From positions 1 to 7,221 of the forward strand of contig DATCIR010000202.1 in the NCBI GenBank assembly GCA_036507695.1: a DNA stretch of 7,221 nucleotides. Reading direction: 5' to 3'. The stretch comes from JAKEGK01 sp036507695. Lineage in GTDB: Bacteria > Pseudomonadota > Gammaproteobacteria > SZUA-152. Made by a program: the position numbers and the translations under genes. The notes below the pieces were generated by a model. That model ran no database searches, was not told the origin of the DNA, and saw nothing but the letters and a program-made list of their open reading frames with translations. This document shows positions 1 through 5,878 of this stretch, piece after piece (positions within the stretch are counted from its first letter, which is position 1; every line of letters starts with the position of its first letter).

Positions 1-1674
1 ATGTATATCCTCCGGCAACATAATCGGTTACGAAAAAACGACATGCTGATTGCCAACGCGGAAGCGGAGTGGATGCAGGCCATGGACTCGCTGGATTATC
101 CCATGTACCTGGTCGACCTTGGCGACAATCTGGTTCGAGCCAACAAAGCGTTTTACCGGCAGGTTGGCAAAACCGCTCAAGAATGCGTCGGCAAGGATGT
201 GCGAACGCTGATACATCTCAAAGGTGAAGACCAGCCTTGTCCGGGCTGTTTGGCGCGCCTGCAGCGCCGCGACGCTTTTTTTACCAAAGAAGCGGATGAT
301 CCGCACAACGCGCTGGGGAAACCCATTGAAGTTACCATCAAAGTCATTCGCGCGGAAAACAACGAGCCCATCGGCATTGTGCAAAGTATCCGGGATGTAT
401 CGCACCTGAAAGCAACAGAGAACGCGTTGCGCAAAAGCCAGGCCTTGCTCAAGGAAGCGCAGCACATCGGGCATATGGGTAACTGGGAATGGAATATCAA
501 GACCAACGGCGTGGAATGGTCGGATGAAACGTGTCATATATTCGGGTTCGATAGGGAAACCGCCCAGCCAAGCTTTGAACAGTTTATCGATCGAATCCAC
601 CCGGATGACCGTGCTGATGTGAGCCAGGCGATATCCAAAGCGATCAACAACAAAGAACCGTATCAAACGGAACACCGGATAGTTCTGGATAATGGCGTTG
701 AACGTATTATCAGCGAACGTGGCCGCGTTTTTTATAACGACAACGATGAGCCCGTGAGGATGGTGGGGGTATGTCAGGATATTACAGACTATCGGCGCGC
801 TGAAGTATTATTGAAGGAACACAAAGAAAACCTGGAAGAACTGGTGAAACAGCGCACCCTCGAACTTGCCAATGCACGGGATGAAGCGCAGCAGGCCAAT
901 CGCGCTAAAAGCGCATTCCTGGCCACCATGAGCCATGAACTGCGAACACCGTTAAACGCCATAATTGGCTACAGTGAAATCCACTTGGAAGACGCGCAGC
1001 ACAAAAGGCAAGCGGACCCAAAAGAACTGCACGGTGACCTGGAAAAAATCAAACAATCCGGCCAATATCTGCTTACTCTGGTAAGCGATATCCTGGACTT
1101 GTCAAAAATTGAAGCGGATAAATTGGAATTACAAGCAACAACCATCAACATGCCGCAATTTATTCACGGTCTGACTGTCATTGTTGAACCCGGTATTCGA
1201 AAAAACAATAATCAGTTTATTGTTACCATGCCAGACGATATCGGTGAGATTCAAGGCGATGTGTTGCGAATACGGCAAATGTTGATAAATTTATTGAGTA
1301 ACGCGGGGAAATTCACTCGTAACGGTACAGTAAGCCTTAACATCGCGCGCAAAAAAGCGAACAGCCTTGACACGGAATACATAGAGTTTACCGTTGCGGA
1401 TACGGGAATCGGCATACCCAGGCAAGACCTTGAACAACTATTTAAGCCTTTCTCCAAATCCAGGCCGACGGTCGTCGCCAGCAATCAAGGTACCGGGCTT
1501 GGGCTGGCCATTACCAAACGTTTATGCCAAATCATGCGCGGCGATATTAGCGTCACCAGCACCCAAGGCAAAGGCTCGTCATTTGTTGTGCGCATACCCG
1601 CAAAACCGGATAACTATCCTGCCCCTGAAGCGTCTCACGACCGTGCAAAAAATGTTGCATGCGTTAGGGGATAG
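1..1674 (+). CDS. PAS-PAS sensor histidine kinase, N-terminus cut by window edge
   Basis: Sensor kinase that would autophosphorylate on His and pass the phosphate to a response regulator. Visible in order (numbered from base 1): a basic juxtamembrane-like start, first PAS domain about 20-135 with a CPGC pair (C80, C83), second PAS/PAC domain about 150-265 (HPDD, then QDITDY near 259-264), a coiled-coil linker about 265-305, H box MSHELRTPLN with H312, N box NLLSNAGKFT (N430, N434), G1 box DTGIGI (467-472), F box LFKPF (480-484) and G2 box GTGLGL (497-502). All catalytic boxes are intact, so the enzyme should be active. No receiver domain follows. The ATG at base 1 is simply the window edge: MYILRQHNRLRKND looks like the cytosolic exit of a transmembrane helix, so the true start probably lies upstream, possibly with a periplasmic sensor domain. 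The cognate regulator is not in the window. The kinase assignment is secure; the missing N-terminus is inference. Confidence 0.95.
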   Translation: MYILRQHNRLRKNDMLIANAEAEWMQAMDSLDYPMYLVDLGDNLVRANKAFYRQVGKTAQECVGKDVRTLIHLKGEDQPCPGCLARLQRRDAFFTKEADDPHNALGKPIEVTIKVIRAENNEPIGIVQSIRDVSHLKATENALRKSQALLKEAQHIGHMGNWEWNIKTNGVEWSDETCHIFGFDRETAQPSFEQFIDRIHPDDRADVSQAISKAINNKEPYQTEHRIVLDNGVERIISERGRVFYNDNDEPVRMVGVCQDITDYRRAEVLLKEHKENLEELVKQRTLELANARDEAQQANRAKSAFLATMSHELRTPLNAIIGYSEIHLEDAQHKRQADPKELHGDLEKIKQSGQYLLTLVSDILDLSKIEADKLELQATTINMPQFIHGLTVIVEPGIRKNNNQFIVTMPDDIGEIQGDVLRIRQMLINLLSNAGKFTRNGTVSLNIARKKANSLDTEYIEFTVADTGIGIPRQDLEQLFKPFSKSRPTVVASNQGTGLGLAITKRLCQIMRGDISVTSTQGKGSSFVVRIPAKPDNYPAPEASHDRAKNVACVRG

Positions 1675-1860
1675 CCTGTTTACAGGCGGGCATGGAAAAA
1701 TTATTCTATTCACTGAGCTCCATAAAAGGCAGCGTTTAGATTCAACGGCCAGGGGCGCCGCGCGGCGGCCTGCCAGTACCGGTTACCTGCGTTGGCAAAA
1801 CAAGAAATTTCCGATGTCTAACATCAATCCCACCATGCTGTGGTGCGCAAAGGACTTTCC
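1675..1860. other. intergenic stretch between kinase and small membrane protein
   Basis: No convincing gene. Immediately after the kinase stop is a small palindrome at 1675-1686 (CCTGT/ACAGG arms), too short and without a T-run to be called a terminator. An ATG at 1692 opens only a 14-codon frame. A frame overlapping the kinase 3' end stays open to 1867 but shows no recognisable protein pattern and is probably a shadow. No clear sigma-70 promoter is visible upstream of the small ORF at 1861. Confidence 0.5.
1849..1854 (+). promoter_or_regulatory. ribosome binding site of the 42-aa small protein
   Basis: AAAGGA lies 6 nt before the ATG at 1861. This good Shine-Dalgarno spacing is the main reason to treat so short a reading frame as a real gene. 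Confidence 0.5.
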
Positions 1861-1989
1861 ATGCTAAGAAAATTAATCTACAGCCTTATCCTGTTGGCGA
1901 TTGCGGCAACCATCGCTTATCAAATGGGTTGGTTGTCTTATAAGGGTGAGAAGACGTATGAAAAAACCAAAGAAGCGATCGTCGGGTGA
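1861..1989 (+). CDS. small single-span membrane protein, 42 aa
   Basis: A 42-codon frame that I do not recognise as a named family. It begins MLRKLIYSLILLAIAATIAY: a short basic N-terminus followed by an uninterrupted hydrophobic helix about residues 5-20, then a Lys/Glu-rich tail (SYKGEKTYEKTKEAIVG) ending in TGA. The layout suggests an inner-membrane protein with the basic N-terminus in the cytosol, or less likely an uncleaved signal; there is no lipobox Cys and no clear AxA cleavage site. A Shine-Dalgarno AAAGGA at 6 nt spacing supports translation. It sits alone between the intact kinase and a gene-poor, repeat-bearing stretch. Codon content is ordinary for the window. No function is proposed; confidence rests on RBS plus helix. 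Confidence 0.55.
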   Translation: MLRKLIYSLILLAIAATIAYQMGWLSYKGEKTYEKTKEAIVG

Positions 1990-2134
1990 GGTGTTCATAC
2001 CTAAAGTTAAGTTTCAAATTGGCCCAGCCCGAAAATATTCCCGCCGTCATTCCTTCGAAACTCGCTGAGTAAAGCACCTGCCTGAAATTGTAAGAGGCGC
2101 GCCAATTATATTTGCCGATGGAGGCCTTCACGCA

Positions 2135-2158
2135 GCCACCGTTACGCTTACGGTTGGC
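2135..2158. repeat. intergenic hairpin
   Basis: GCC plus ACCGT (2135-2142) pairs with ACGGT (2150-2154) and, across a single bulged T, GGC (2156-2158): eight base pairs with a 7-nt loop. There is no T-run, so it is not a standard terminator. It could be a REP-like palindrome, but no second copy is visible here. Confidence 0.4.
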
Positions 2159-2221
2159 AATTCGCGCCGAATAACCCGCCCGGCAATTCGGTCTCCCAGT
2201 CCCTGAAAACCTGTTGCGCTT

Positions 2222-2286
2222 CGATTACATCCACTAAACGCTTAAAACGTATTCACACCGCGGACCATGCCGATTACATCGATTAC
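2222..2286. repeat. CGATTACATC direct repeats
   Basis: CGATTACATC occurs at 2222-2231 and 2271-2280 (49 bp start to start), and the second copy is followed directly by another CGATTAC starting at 2280. The nearest genes do not obviously explain it; it could be a binding-site cluster or chance. Confidence 0.3.
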
Positions 2287-2318
2287 CATTGTTAACATAC
2301 AGGCAAATAAATTCATTT

Positions 2319-2368
2319 ATGTGGATGTGCCGGGAAGCGGCCCTTAACGCCGGGGCAATTATCCACAT
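2319..2368. repeat. long imperfect inverted repeat
   Basis: ATGTGGAT (2319-2326) is perfectly complementary to ATCCACAT (2361-2368), and TGCCGG just inside the left arm can pair with the CCGGGGCA segment inside the right arm across a two-base bulge. The right arm is followed by an overlapping near-duplicate, CACATCCA (2371-2378). No T-run follows. It lies 60 bp left of the MITE-like element and has unrelated arms. Confidence 0.4.
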
Positions 2369-2428
2369 CCCACATCCAGGCAGTAAAGCCTTAATTTTGA
2401 TGGCCGTTATAATATGCAGGGAAATCCG

Positions 2429-2450
2429 CTAGCCCGCATTTCTCACCAGG
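2429..2450. repeat. left terminal inverted repeat
   Basis: 22-bp end identical to the reverse complement of 2697-2718. The match stops at both sides: flanking base 2428 does not pair with 2719, and inner base 2451 does not pair with 2696. Confidence 0.85.
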
Positions 2451-2462
2451 ATCGCGGGAGCA

Positions 2463-2568
2463 GGCCGCTCTCGCCCATCCCTGGGCTCCGCGGCACCGGT
2501 GCGTCCCTGCACAATGGCCGCTCACGCACGTCCCTGTGCTCCGCGCCATAAGTACTTCCTGTACCAAA
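2463..2568. repeat. imperfect 53-bp tandem duplication inside the element
   Basis: Two adjacent units start with GGCCGCTC at 2463 and 2516. The first 30 bases differ at about five positions, and the rest is more diverged but keeps the same order of small palindromes. Each unit has two hairpins: 2473-2486 (GCCCA-TCCC-TGGGC) and 2499-2512 (GTGC/GCAC arms) in the first; 2526-2539 (GCAC/GTGC arms) and 2552-2564 (GTAC/GTAC arms, loop one base shorter) in the second. A further perfect palindrome, GCACCGGTGC, sits at 2493-2502. Confidence 0.65.
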
Positions 2569-2696
2569 GTGAAGAGCAAGCCTACGGACGCGAAGACCCG
2601 TCTGAACCGCGATAGGCCAGAGCGCTGAACAATGTGTTATTGACGTTTCGGGCATAGCCGTTTGCTTCCGCATCTATTCTTGATAATTAGCGGCCG

Positions 2697-2718
2697 CCTG
2701 GTGAGAAATGCGGGCTAG
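2697..2718. repeat. right terminal inverted repeat
   Basis: 22-bp partner of the left end. It contains the ATG at 2708-2710 that opens the frame running into the downstream kinase remnant. Confidence 0.85.
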
Positions 2719-2998
2719 GGACTACGGTTTCCAAATTATTGAAGTCAGTGATACGGGCATTGGCATGCAGGAAAATCAGTGCGAGGAAATATTCAAGCCT
2801 TATACGCAAGCCGATTCGTCGACTACCCGAAAATACGGCGGCACGGGGCTTGGGCTGACAATTTCCGGGGAATACTGCGAAATGATGGGGGCCAGCCTTA
2901 AGGTACGCAGCAAACCTGGCGAGGGTTCAATATTTACCGTTCGTCTTCCGGTAAAGAATCCGGTGAACGGGGAAGGCATGCATCAGGAAGCGGTGTAG
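2708..2998 (+). pseudogene. histidine kinase remnant, ATPase domain only
   Basis: The 96-codon frame carries only the second half of a HATPase_c domain: EVSDTGIGM G1 box (D15, G17, G19), FKPYTQADSS F-box region (29-38), RKYGGTGLGL G2 box (41-50), and the closing GEGSIFTVRLP strand. The H box, dimerisation helix and N box are missing, so it cannot be a working kinase. Kinase-like sequence begins only at or just after the element's right end; the first four codons (MRAR) come mostly from the terminal repeat. Removing the element does not restore a kinase: the frame left of it meets TAA at 2410-2412. So a deletion or rearrangement removed the 5' part, before or with the insertion. It differs clearly from the kinase at 1-1674 and so derives from a separate gene. 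The weakly purine-rich GGTGAGA before the ATG might allow translation of an isolated ATPase fold. Confidence 0.8.
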
Positions 2999-3092
2999 AA
3001 CAATAGCGCCAACTATTTTAATGCCAAGGATTGCACTGTTGCAGGAAAAAGACGGATAGCCAAGTGTCATTGTGGAGCAGCATAAAAGCAAT

Positions 3093-3096
3093 GGAG
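3093..3096 (+). promoter_or_regulatory. ribosome binding site deciding the start of the PhnD-like gene
   Basis: GGAG lies 5 nt before the ATG at 3102. The frame is also open from a GTG at 3072, but that would put ten polar residues ahead of the signal peptide and lacks a comparable site, so 3102 is preferred. Confidence 0.6.
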
Positions 3097-3101
3097 TCAA
3101 T

Positions 3102-3944
3102 ATGAAACGAAGTGCTTATGAAAAAAAGATCATGTCAGTTGCCCTGTTCATGCTTCTGAGTTTTGTCTCGAGTGGCGGTGGCAAAGTTTACGCGGATGAG
3201 TCAACGCATTATAAATTTGGCGTATTTCCTTTTATGCCAATGCCGGCGCTCATCAAATACTATAATTCGGTGAGTAGCGACTTTACCCGCCTGGTAAACA
3301 AACGCGTCATTGCGCAATCCAGGCCTACTTACAAACTTTTCTCGGAAGAAATAGCAAAAGAGACCTACGACATAATTTTCATTCAGCCGTTCGATTACCC
3401 ATTAGCGCATAAACATCACTACCGGCCGTTGGCGCGCCGGGCGGACGATCTCGACGCCATATTGGTTGTAAAAATTGACAGCGATATCAATTCAATTACT
3501 GATCTTGCCGGCAAGACCTTGGCCAGTCCACCGCTGGAGTCCGCAATTACCGTCGTCATGACCAAAGAGTTGAAGAAAGCCGGCCTGGATGCTGAAAAAA
3601 CCATCGACATGATCCACACCGACAATCACTTTTCCTGTATGCAACTGGTGCTGGCAGGTAAGGTCGATGCATGCAGCACCACCACGCCGGTATTAGTCCA
3701 CTGGGAAGAGTCGCAGTTGAAAAAGAAAAAATTAAAAGTGGTTCATCAGTCGGGCGCGATTCCGGACACGCTTTATATGGCGCATGAGCGCGTACCGGTA
3801 CCTGACCAGGAAAAATTCAAGCAAGCGATCCTGAGCTGGGACAAGCGGCCGGAGGGTAAGATGATATTGAAAACTTTTGCAGTCACGTCCTTTGTGGAGG
3901 TCAAGGATTCCGACTATGACGTGATCAGGAACTTCTTTAAATAA
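3102..3944 (+). CDS. PhnD-like periplasmic substrate-binding protein
   Basis: Secreted binding protein of the phosphate/phosphite/phosphonate (PhnD-like) type. From the ATG at 3102 it has 280 residues: a signal peptide with basic start MKRSAYEKK, hydrophobic core IMSVALFMLLSF and probable cleavage after VYA (residue 31). The mature protein has the two-lobe family pattern: a first strand YKFGVFPF, then YDIIFIQPFDYP, the hinge region DLAGKTLASPPLESA (the family's usual DL-GK/R-F stretch), the MQLVLAGKVDAC segment typical of this fold, and a late IPDTLYMA strand. The family binds small oxyanions or other ligands and either feeds an ABC transporter or presents ligand to a sensor kinase. No permease or ATPase gene is near; a kinase remnant lies 103 bp upstream and a porin 185 bp downstream, so a sensory or salvage role is plausible. 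The ligand cannot be read from sequence. Cys179 and Cys191 might pair. Confidence 0.85.
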   Translation: MKRSAYEKKIMSVALFMLLSFVSSGGGKVYADESTHYKFGVFPFMPMPALIKYYNSVSSDFTRLVNKRVIAQSRPTYKLFSEEIAKETYDIIFIQPFDYPLAHKHHYRPLARRADDLDAILVVKIDSDINSITDLAGKTLASPPLESAITVVMTKELKKAGLDAEKTIDMIHTDNHFSCMQLVLAGKVDACSTTTPVLVHWEESQLKKKKLKVVHQSGAIPDTLYMAHERVPVPDQEKFKQAILSWDKRPEGKMILKTFAVTSFVEVKDSDYDVIRNFFK

Positions 3945-4129
3945 GATGAAAAGATCCGGTTTCCTGATTTTGCGGATTTGTTTCCACTGCAAGTGGCGCT
4001 GACATCCAGAATGGCGATGAGCAATCAATTGGTGTTTCGAAAAGCGAGCCAATTTTCATTCCGTATGGCTTGATTTGTGTTTATTACTGACACAAGGGTT
4101 TTTAAAGCGCCATCCAGGGAGATCACTAA
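3945..4129. other. intergenic gap before the porin gene
   Basis: 185 bp with no gene. AATTGG and CCAATT arms around 4027-4056 could form a 6-bp stem with a large loop, too weak to call a terminator. No convincing -35/-10 pair and no double Pho-box direct repeat is visible. Confidence 0.4.
4116..4121 (+). promoter_or_regulatory. ribosome binding site of the porin gene
   Basis: AGGGAG lies 8 nt before the ATG at 4130 and fixes that start, which also gives a complete signal peptide. Confidence 0.6.
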
Positions 4130-5536
4130 ATGAAAATATTTGCCAGGACTATATTTTGCGTAATGACCTTGGTCAGCGCCGGTTTGTATGCGGGCGCCGC
4201 GAACGCGGCAAACTGGCTGATGCTGCAAAGCGTAACCGAAGAACCCTATCCGTTGGTCTGGGGCTTTTTGCAGCCAACCTATTTGTATACTCCGGGAAGC
4301 ACGCTATCCGATGGTCCATGGCTGGGGCAGCAGGCGGTGGTCAATGTGATGCAGCCTGATTTATCCAGTTCGGAAGTATTTCAGATCCAGCGTGCGCGTC
4401 TGGGCGTGCGCGGCGCTTTGCCGGAGAATGAGAAAATAAGTTATTTTTTATTGGCGGAATATGGCAACAACGGTATCACTCAGCTGGGCGGCGGGGGTGG
4501 AAGTGTCACGCTGACTGACGCCTTCATTACCTTTACCCAGGTCGCGGGCGCGAAAGTAAAACTCGGGCAAATGAAAGTGCCCATGAGTGAAGAAGTCTAT
4601 CAAGGTATCGTCGCGGCAAATTATATCAATCTGACCAATATCGCCAATCAGCAGCTTGTCGAACGGCCGGCATGGACGGACGGGGAAGCCAGTTGCGGGG
4701 TGGGCACTCCACCGGGGCCCAGCAATCCGCTCTATTTGCGTTTTTGCAACGGGGATATACAAACTCAGTTTCGCAGTGCTGCGGTAGCTATGCGTGACAT
4801 CGGTGTGCAGGTGTTTGATACCTTTCGCGTGGACGAGTGGGAACACAGTTATGCCGTGCTGGCAGGCCAGGGCGGCGTTAATAAGGATAATCGCAATGAC
4901 AGTTTGGATCATACCTTCTATATCTCAGCCGAGAAAATATTCGATGGCCAAAATGCGTTTCGCACCGGTTATAAATTGTATGCGTGGCTGACCCAGGGTA
5001 AGCGGGCGATTTATAGTTCCACGGCGCTTGCCGCGGGGGGCGGTTCCCTGGAAGCGGCCGAACGGGAATATGACCGGAATCTCGGCGGCATTGGCGGCAC
5101 TTATTTTGATGGTAAGTACCGGTTCTGGGCGGAGTATATAAAGGTCGATGGTATGATCTCCAATGGCACCACCGGTGGAGCGATACCCGGTGCGGTTAAC
5201 AATGCCGGAACCGTTGTTGCGCAGTTTATCACGGAACCGGAAGGCGAGGGCGATGGTGGCTACGTGGATTTCGGCTACCGGATTACCCCTGATATCGAGC
5301 TTGATATCCGCTACGATTGGTATAACCGGATAACCAATTTGCAATCCACGGACGAACGCAAATTCGAAACGTGGACCTTAGGGGTGCAATACTTTTTCAA
5401 TAACACTACGAAAGCGATTTTCAATTATGAGATCCGCGATGCGGAAGCTCCCGGATTACCGTCCACCGATACCGTCAATAAAATCGCGAATGACATCGAT
5501 GACCGGATCTCCACCCAGGTATTCCTGTTCTTTTAG
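4130..5536 (+). CDS. OprP/OprO-like outer-membrane porin
   Basis: Outer-membrane beta-barrel of 468 residues, likely the phosphate/anion-selective porin type that forms trimers of 16-strand barrels. It has a signal peptide MKIFARTIFCVMTLVSAGLY ending AGAANA with cleavage near residue 26, alternating amphipathic strands throughout, and the C-terminal signature QVFLFF ending in Phe, the usual BAM-recognition end. Family landmarks are FQIQRARLGVRG early in the barrel and VKLGQMKVPMSEE, matching the conserved GQ-K-P-S-E stretch of OprP-like porins. Two Cys (C189 and C206) bracket a Gly/Pro-rich loop and could form a disulphide, unusual for a porin. Glycine-rich stretches at TQLGGGGGSV and ALAAGGGSL are probable loops. 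It follows the PhnD-like gene after 185 bp and may be separately transcribed. Anion or phosphate selectivity is inferred from family and context only; a general porin or a carboxylate/aromatic channel is possible. Confidence 0.85.
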   Translation: MKIFARTIFCVMTLVSAGLYAGAANAANWLMLQSVTEEPYPLVWGFLQPTYLYTPGSTLSDGPWLGQQAVVNVMQPDLSSSEVFQIQRARLGVRGALPENEKISYFLLAEYGNNGITQLGGGGGSVTLTDAFITFTQVAGAKVKLGQMKVPMSEEVYQGIVAANYINLTNIANQQLVERPAWTDGEASCGVGTPPGPSNPLYLRFCNGDIQTQFRSAAVAMRDIGVQVFDTFRVDEWEHSYAVLAGQGGVNKDNRNDSLDHTFYISAEKIFDGQNAFRTGYKLYAWLTQGKRAIYSSTALAAGGGSLEAAEREYDRNLGGIGGTYFDGKYRFWAEYIKVDGMISNGTTGGAIPGAVNNAGTVVAQFITEPEGEGDGGYVDFGYRITPDIELDIRYDWYNRITNLQSTDERKFETWTLGVQYFFNNTTKAIFNYEIRDAEAPGLPSTDTVNKIANDIDDRISTQVFLFF

Positions 5537-5568
5537 AGGCTATAGCCTTGAAGTGCTTAGTTAAGAGT

Positions 5569-5597
5569 ATGCTAATCCGCCGTTCCACTGTTAGCAT
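5569..5597 (+). terminator. possible hairpin terminator after the porin
   Basis: ATGCTAA (5569-5575) pairs perfectly with TTAGCAT (5591-5597), with a 15-nt loop, 33 bp after the porin stop. The stem is AT-rich and the T-run is poor (TTTG), so this is a weak call. Confidence 0.3.
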
Positions 5598-5865
5598 TTG
5601 ATGCTGTTGGCTTGGATTCCCTGTCGTCAAGCAATTCCTTGTCCAAAGAAATCGATAAGCAATAAATCCCCGGCTTCCCGCGTTAGACGCAAACAACAAC
5701 AAATAATTTCTGCTTGGGCCGTATTCAAGTATTTTATGAGCATTTCAACGAATAATTGATACAGGTTAAGGTGTTATGCGCGGTCTGTTTGCTATTAATA
5801 GTAACTTGTTGTAGCGCGCCATTTTTAAGATATGACAACTTTGTTGGCCGGTCGAACATATTAAG

Positions 5866-5871
5866 AGGAGG
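5866..5871 (+). promoter_or_regulatory. strong ribosome binding site deciding the YbaK-like start
   Basis: A consensus AGGAGG lies 7 nt before the ATG at 5879. It settles the start against the in-frame upstream codon at 5756. Confidence 0.8.
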
Positions 5872-5878
5872 GTTTATT

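Larger units (their letters stand above)
1990..2428. other. gene-poor stretch with inverted and direct repeats
   Basis: About 440 bp with no supportable gene on either strand. The reverse frame 2131-1886 is open but shows no domain pattern and overlaps the small membrane protein. The stretch holds a bulged hairpin at 2135-2158, CGATTAC repeats at 2222, 2271 and 2280, and a long imperfect inverted repeat at 2319-2368. A TATAAT at 2408-2413 has no acceptable -35 partner. It may be decayed coding sequence: the kinase remnant downstream lost its 5' part, but no kinase-like peptide is recognisable here. Confidence 0.5.
2429..2718. mobile_element. MITE-like non-autonomous element, 22-bp perfect inverted ends
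   Basis: Bases 2429-2450 and 2697-2718 are perfect reverse complements over 22 bp. The left end begins CTAGCCCGCATTTC and the right end finishes GAAATGCGGGCTAG. The outermost CTAG is itself a palindrome, so it may be a 4-bp target duplication around an 18-bp terminal repeat; the mobile core would then be 2433-2714, 282 bp. No transposase is encoded: frames inside are short and unlike any transposase, so it would need a transposase in trans. YTAR-like targets with 4-bp duplications are known for IS5-type elements, but I cannot assign a family. The interior holds an imperfect 53-bp tandem duplication and several TCCC-loop hairpins. It lies immediately upstream of a kinase remnant. Confidence 0.8.
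5537..5878. other. intergenic region, porin to YbaK-like gene
   Basis: 342 bp. The porin stop is followed by the exact palindrome AGGCTATAGCCT (5537-5548) and then a 7-bp hairpin at 5569-5597. The frame of the next gene is open from 5756, but the hydrophobic stretch it would add (CAVCLLLIVTCCSAPF) is not part of the deacylase fold and lacks a good RBS, so I treat it as non-coding. A weak promoter-like pair TTGTTG (5806-5811) and GATATG (5829-5834), 17 bp apart, lies upstream of the RBS. Confidence 0.45.

Noticed and set aside
28..675. 215-codon reverse-strand frame opposite the kinase
   Set aside because: It lies wholly within a well-supported PAS kinase reading frame and has no domain pattern of its own.
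1394..1867. 157-codon frame overlapping the kinase 3' end
   Set aside because: Its first part is the kinase G1/G2-box DNA read in another frame; the rest shows no recognisable fold and has no RBS.
2408..2413. TATAAT as a promoter reading into the element
   Set aside because: The hexamer is perfect but the -35 position (2385-2390, AAAGCC) does not match, and it may be chance in AT-rich DNA.
2443..2673. Reverse-strand frame inside the element as a transposase
   Set aside because: 76 codons without a DDE/HUH pattern, built from the hairpin repeats; the element looks non-coding.
3065..3071. TGTCATT upstream of the PhnD-like gene as a Pho box
   Set aside because: Only one half-site resembles the CTGTCAT repeat; no second copy at 11-bp spacing is present.
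5756..5878. N-terminal extension of the YbaK-like protein with a hydrophobic stretch
   Set aside because: No usable RBS at 5756, whereas AGGAGG sits 7 nt before the ATG at 5879, which gives the normal family start.
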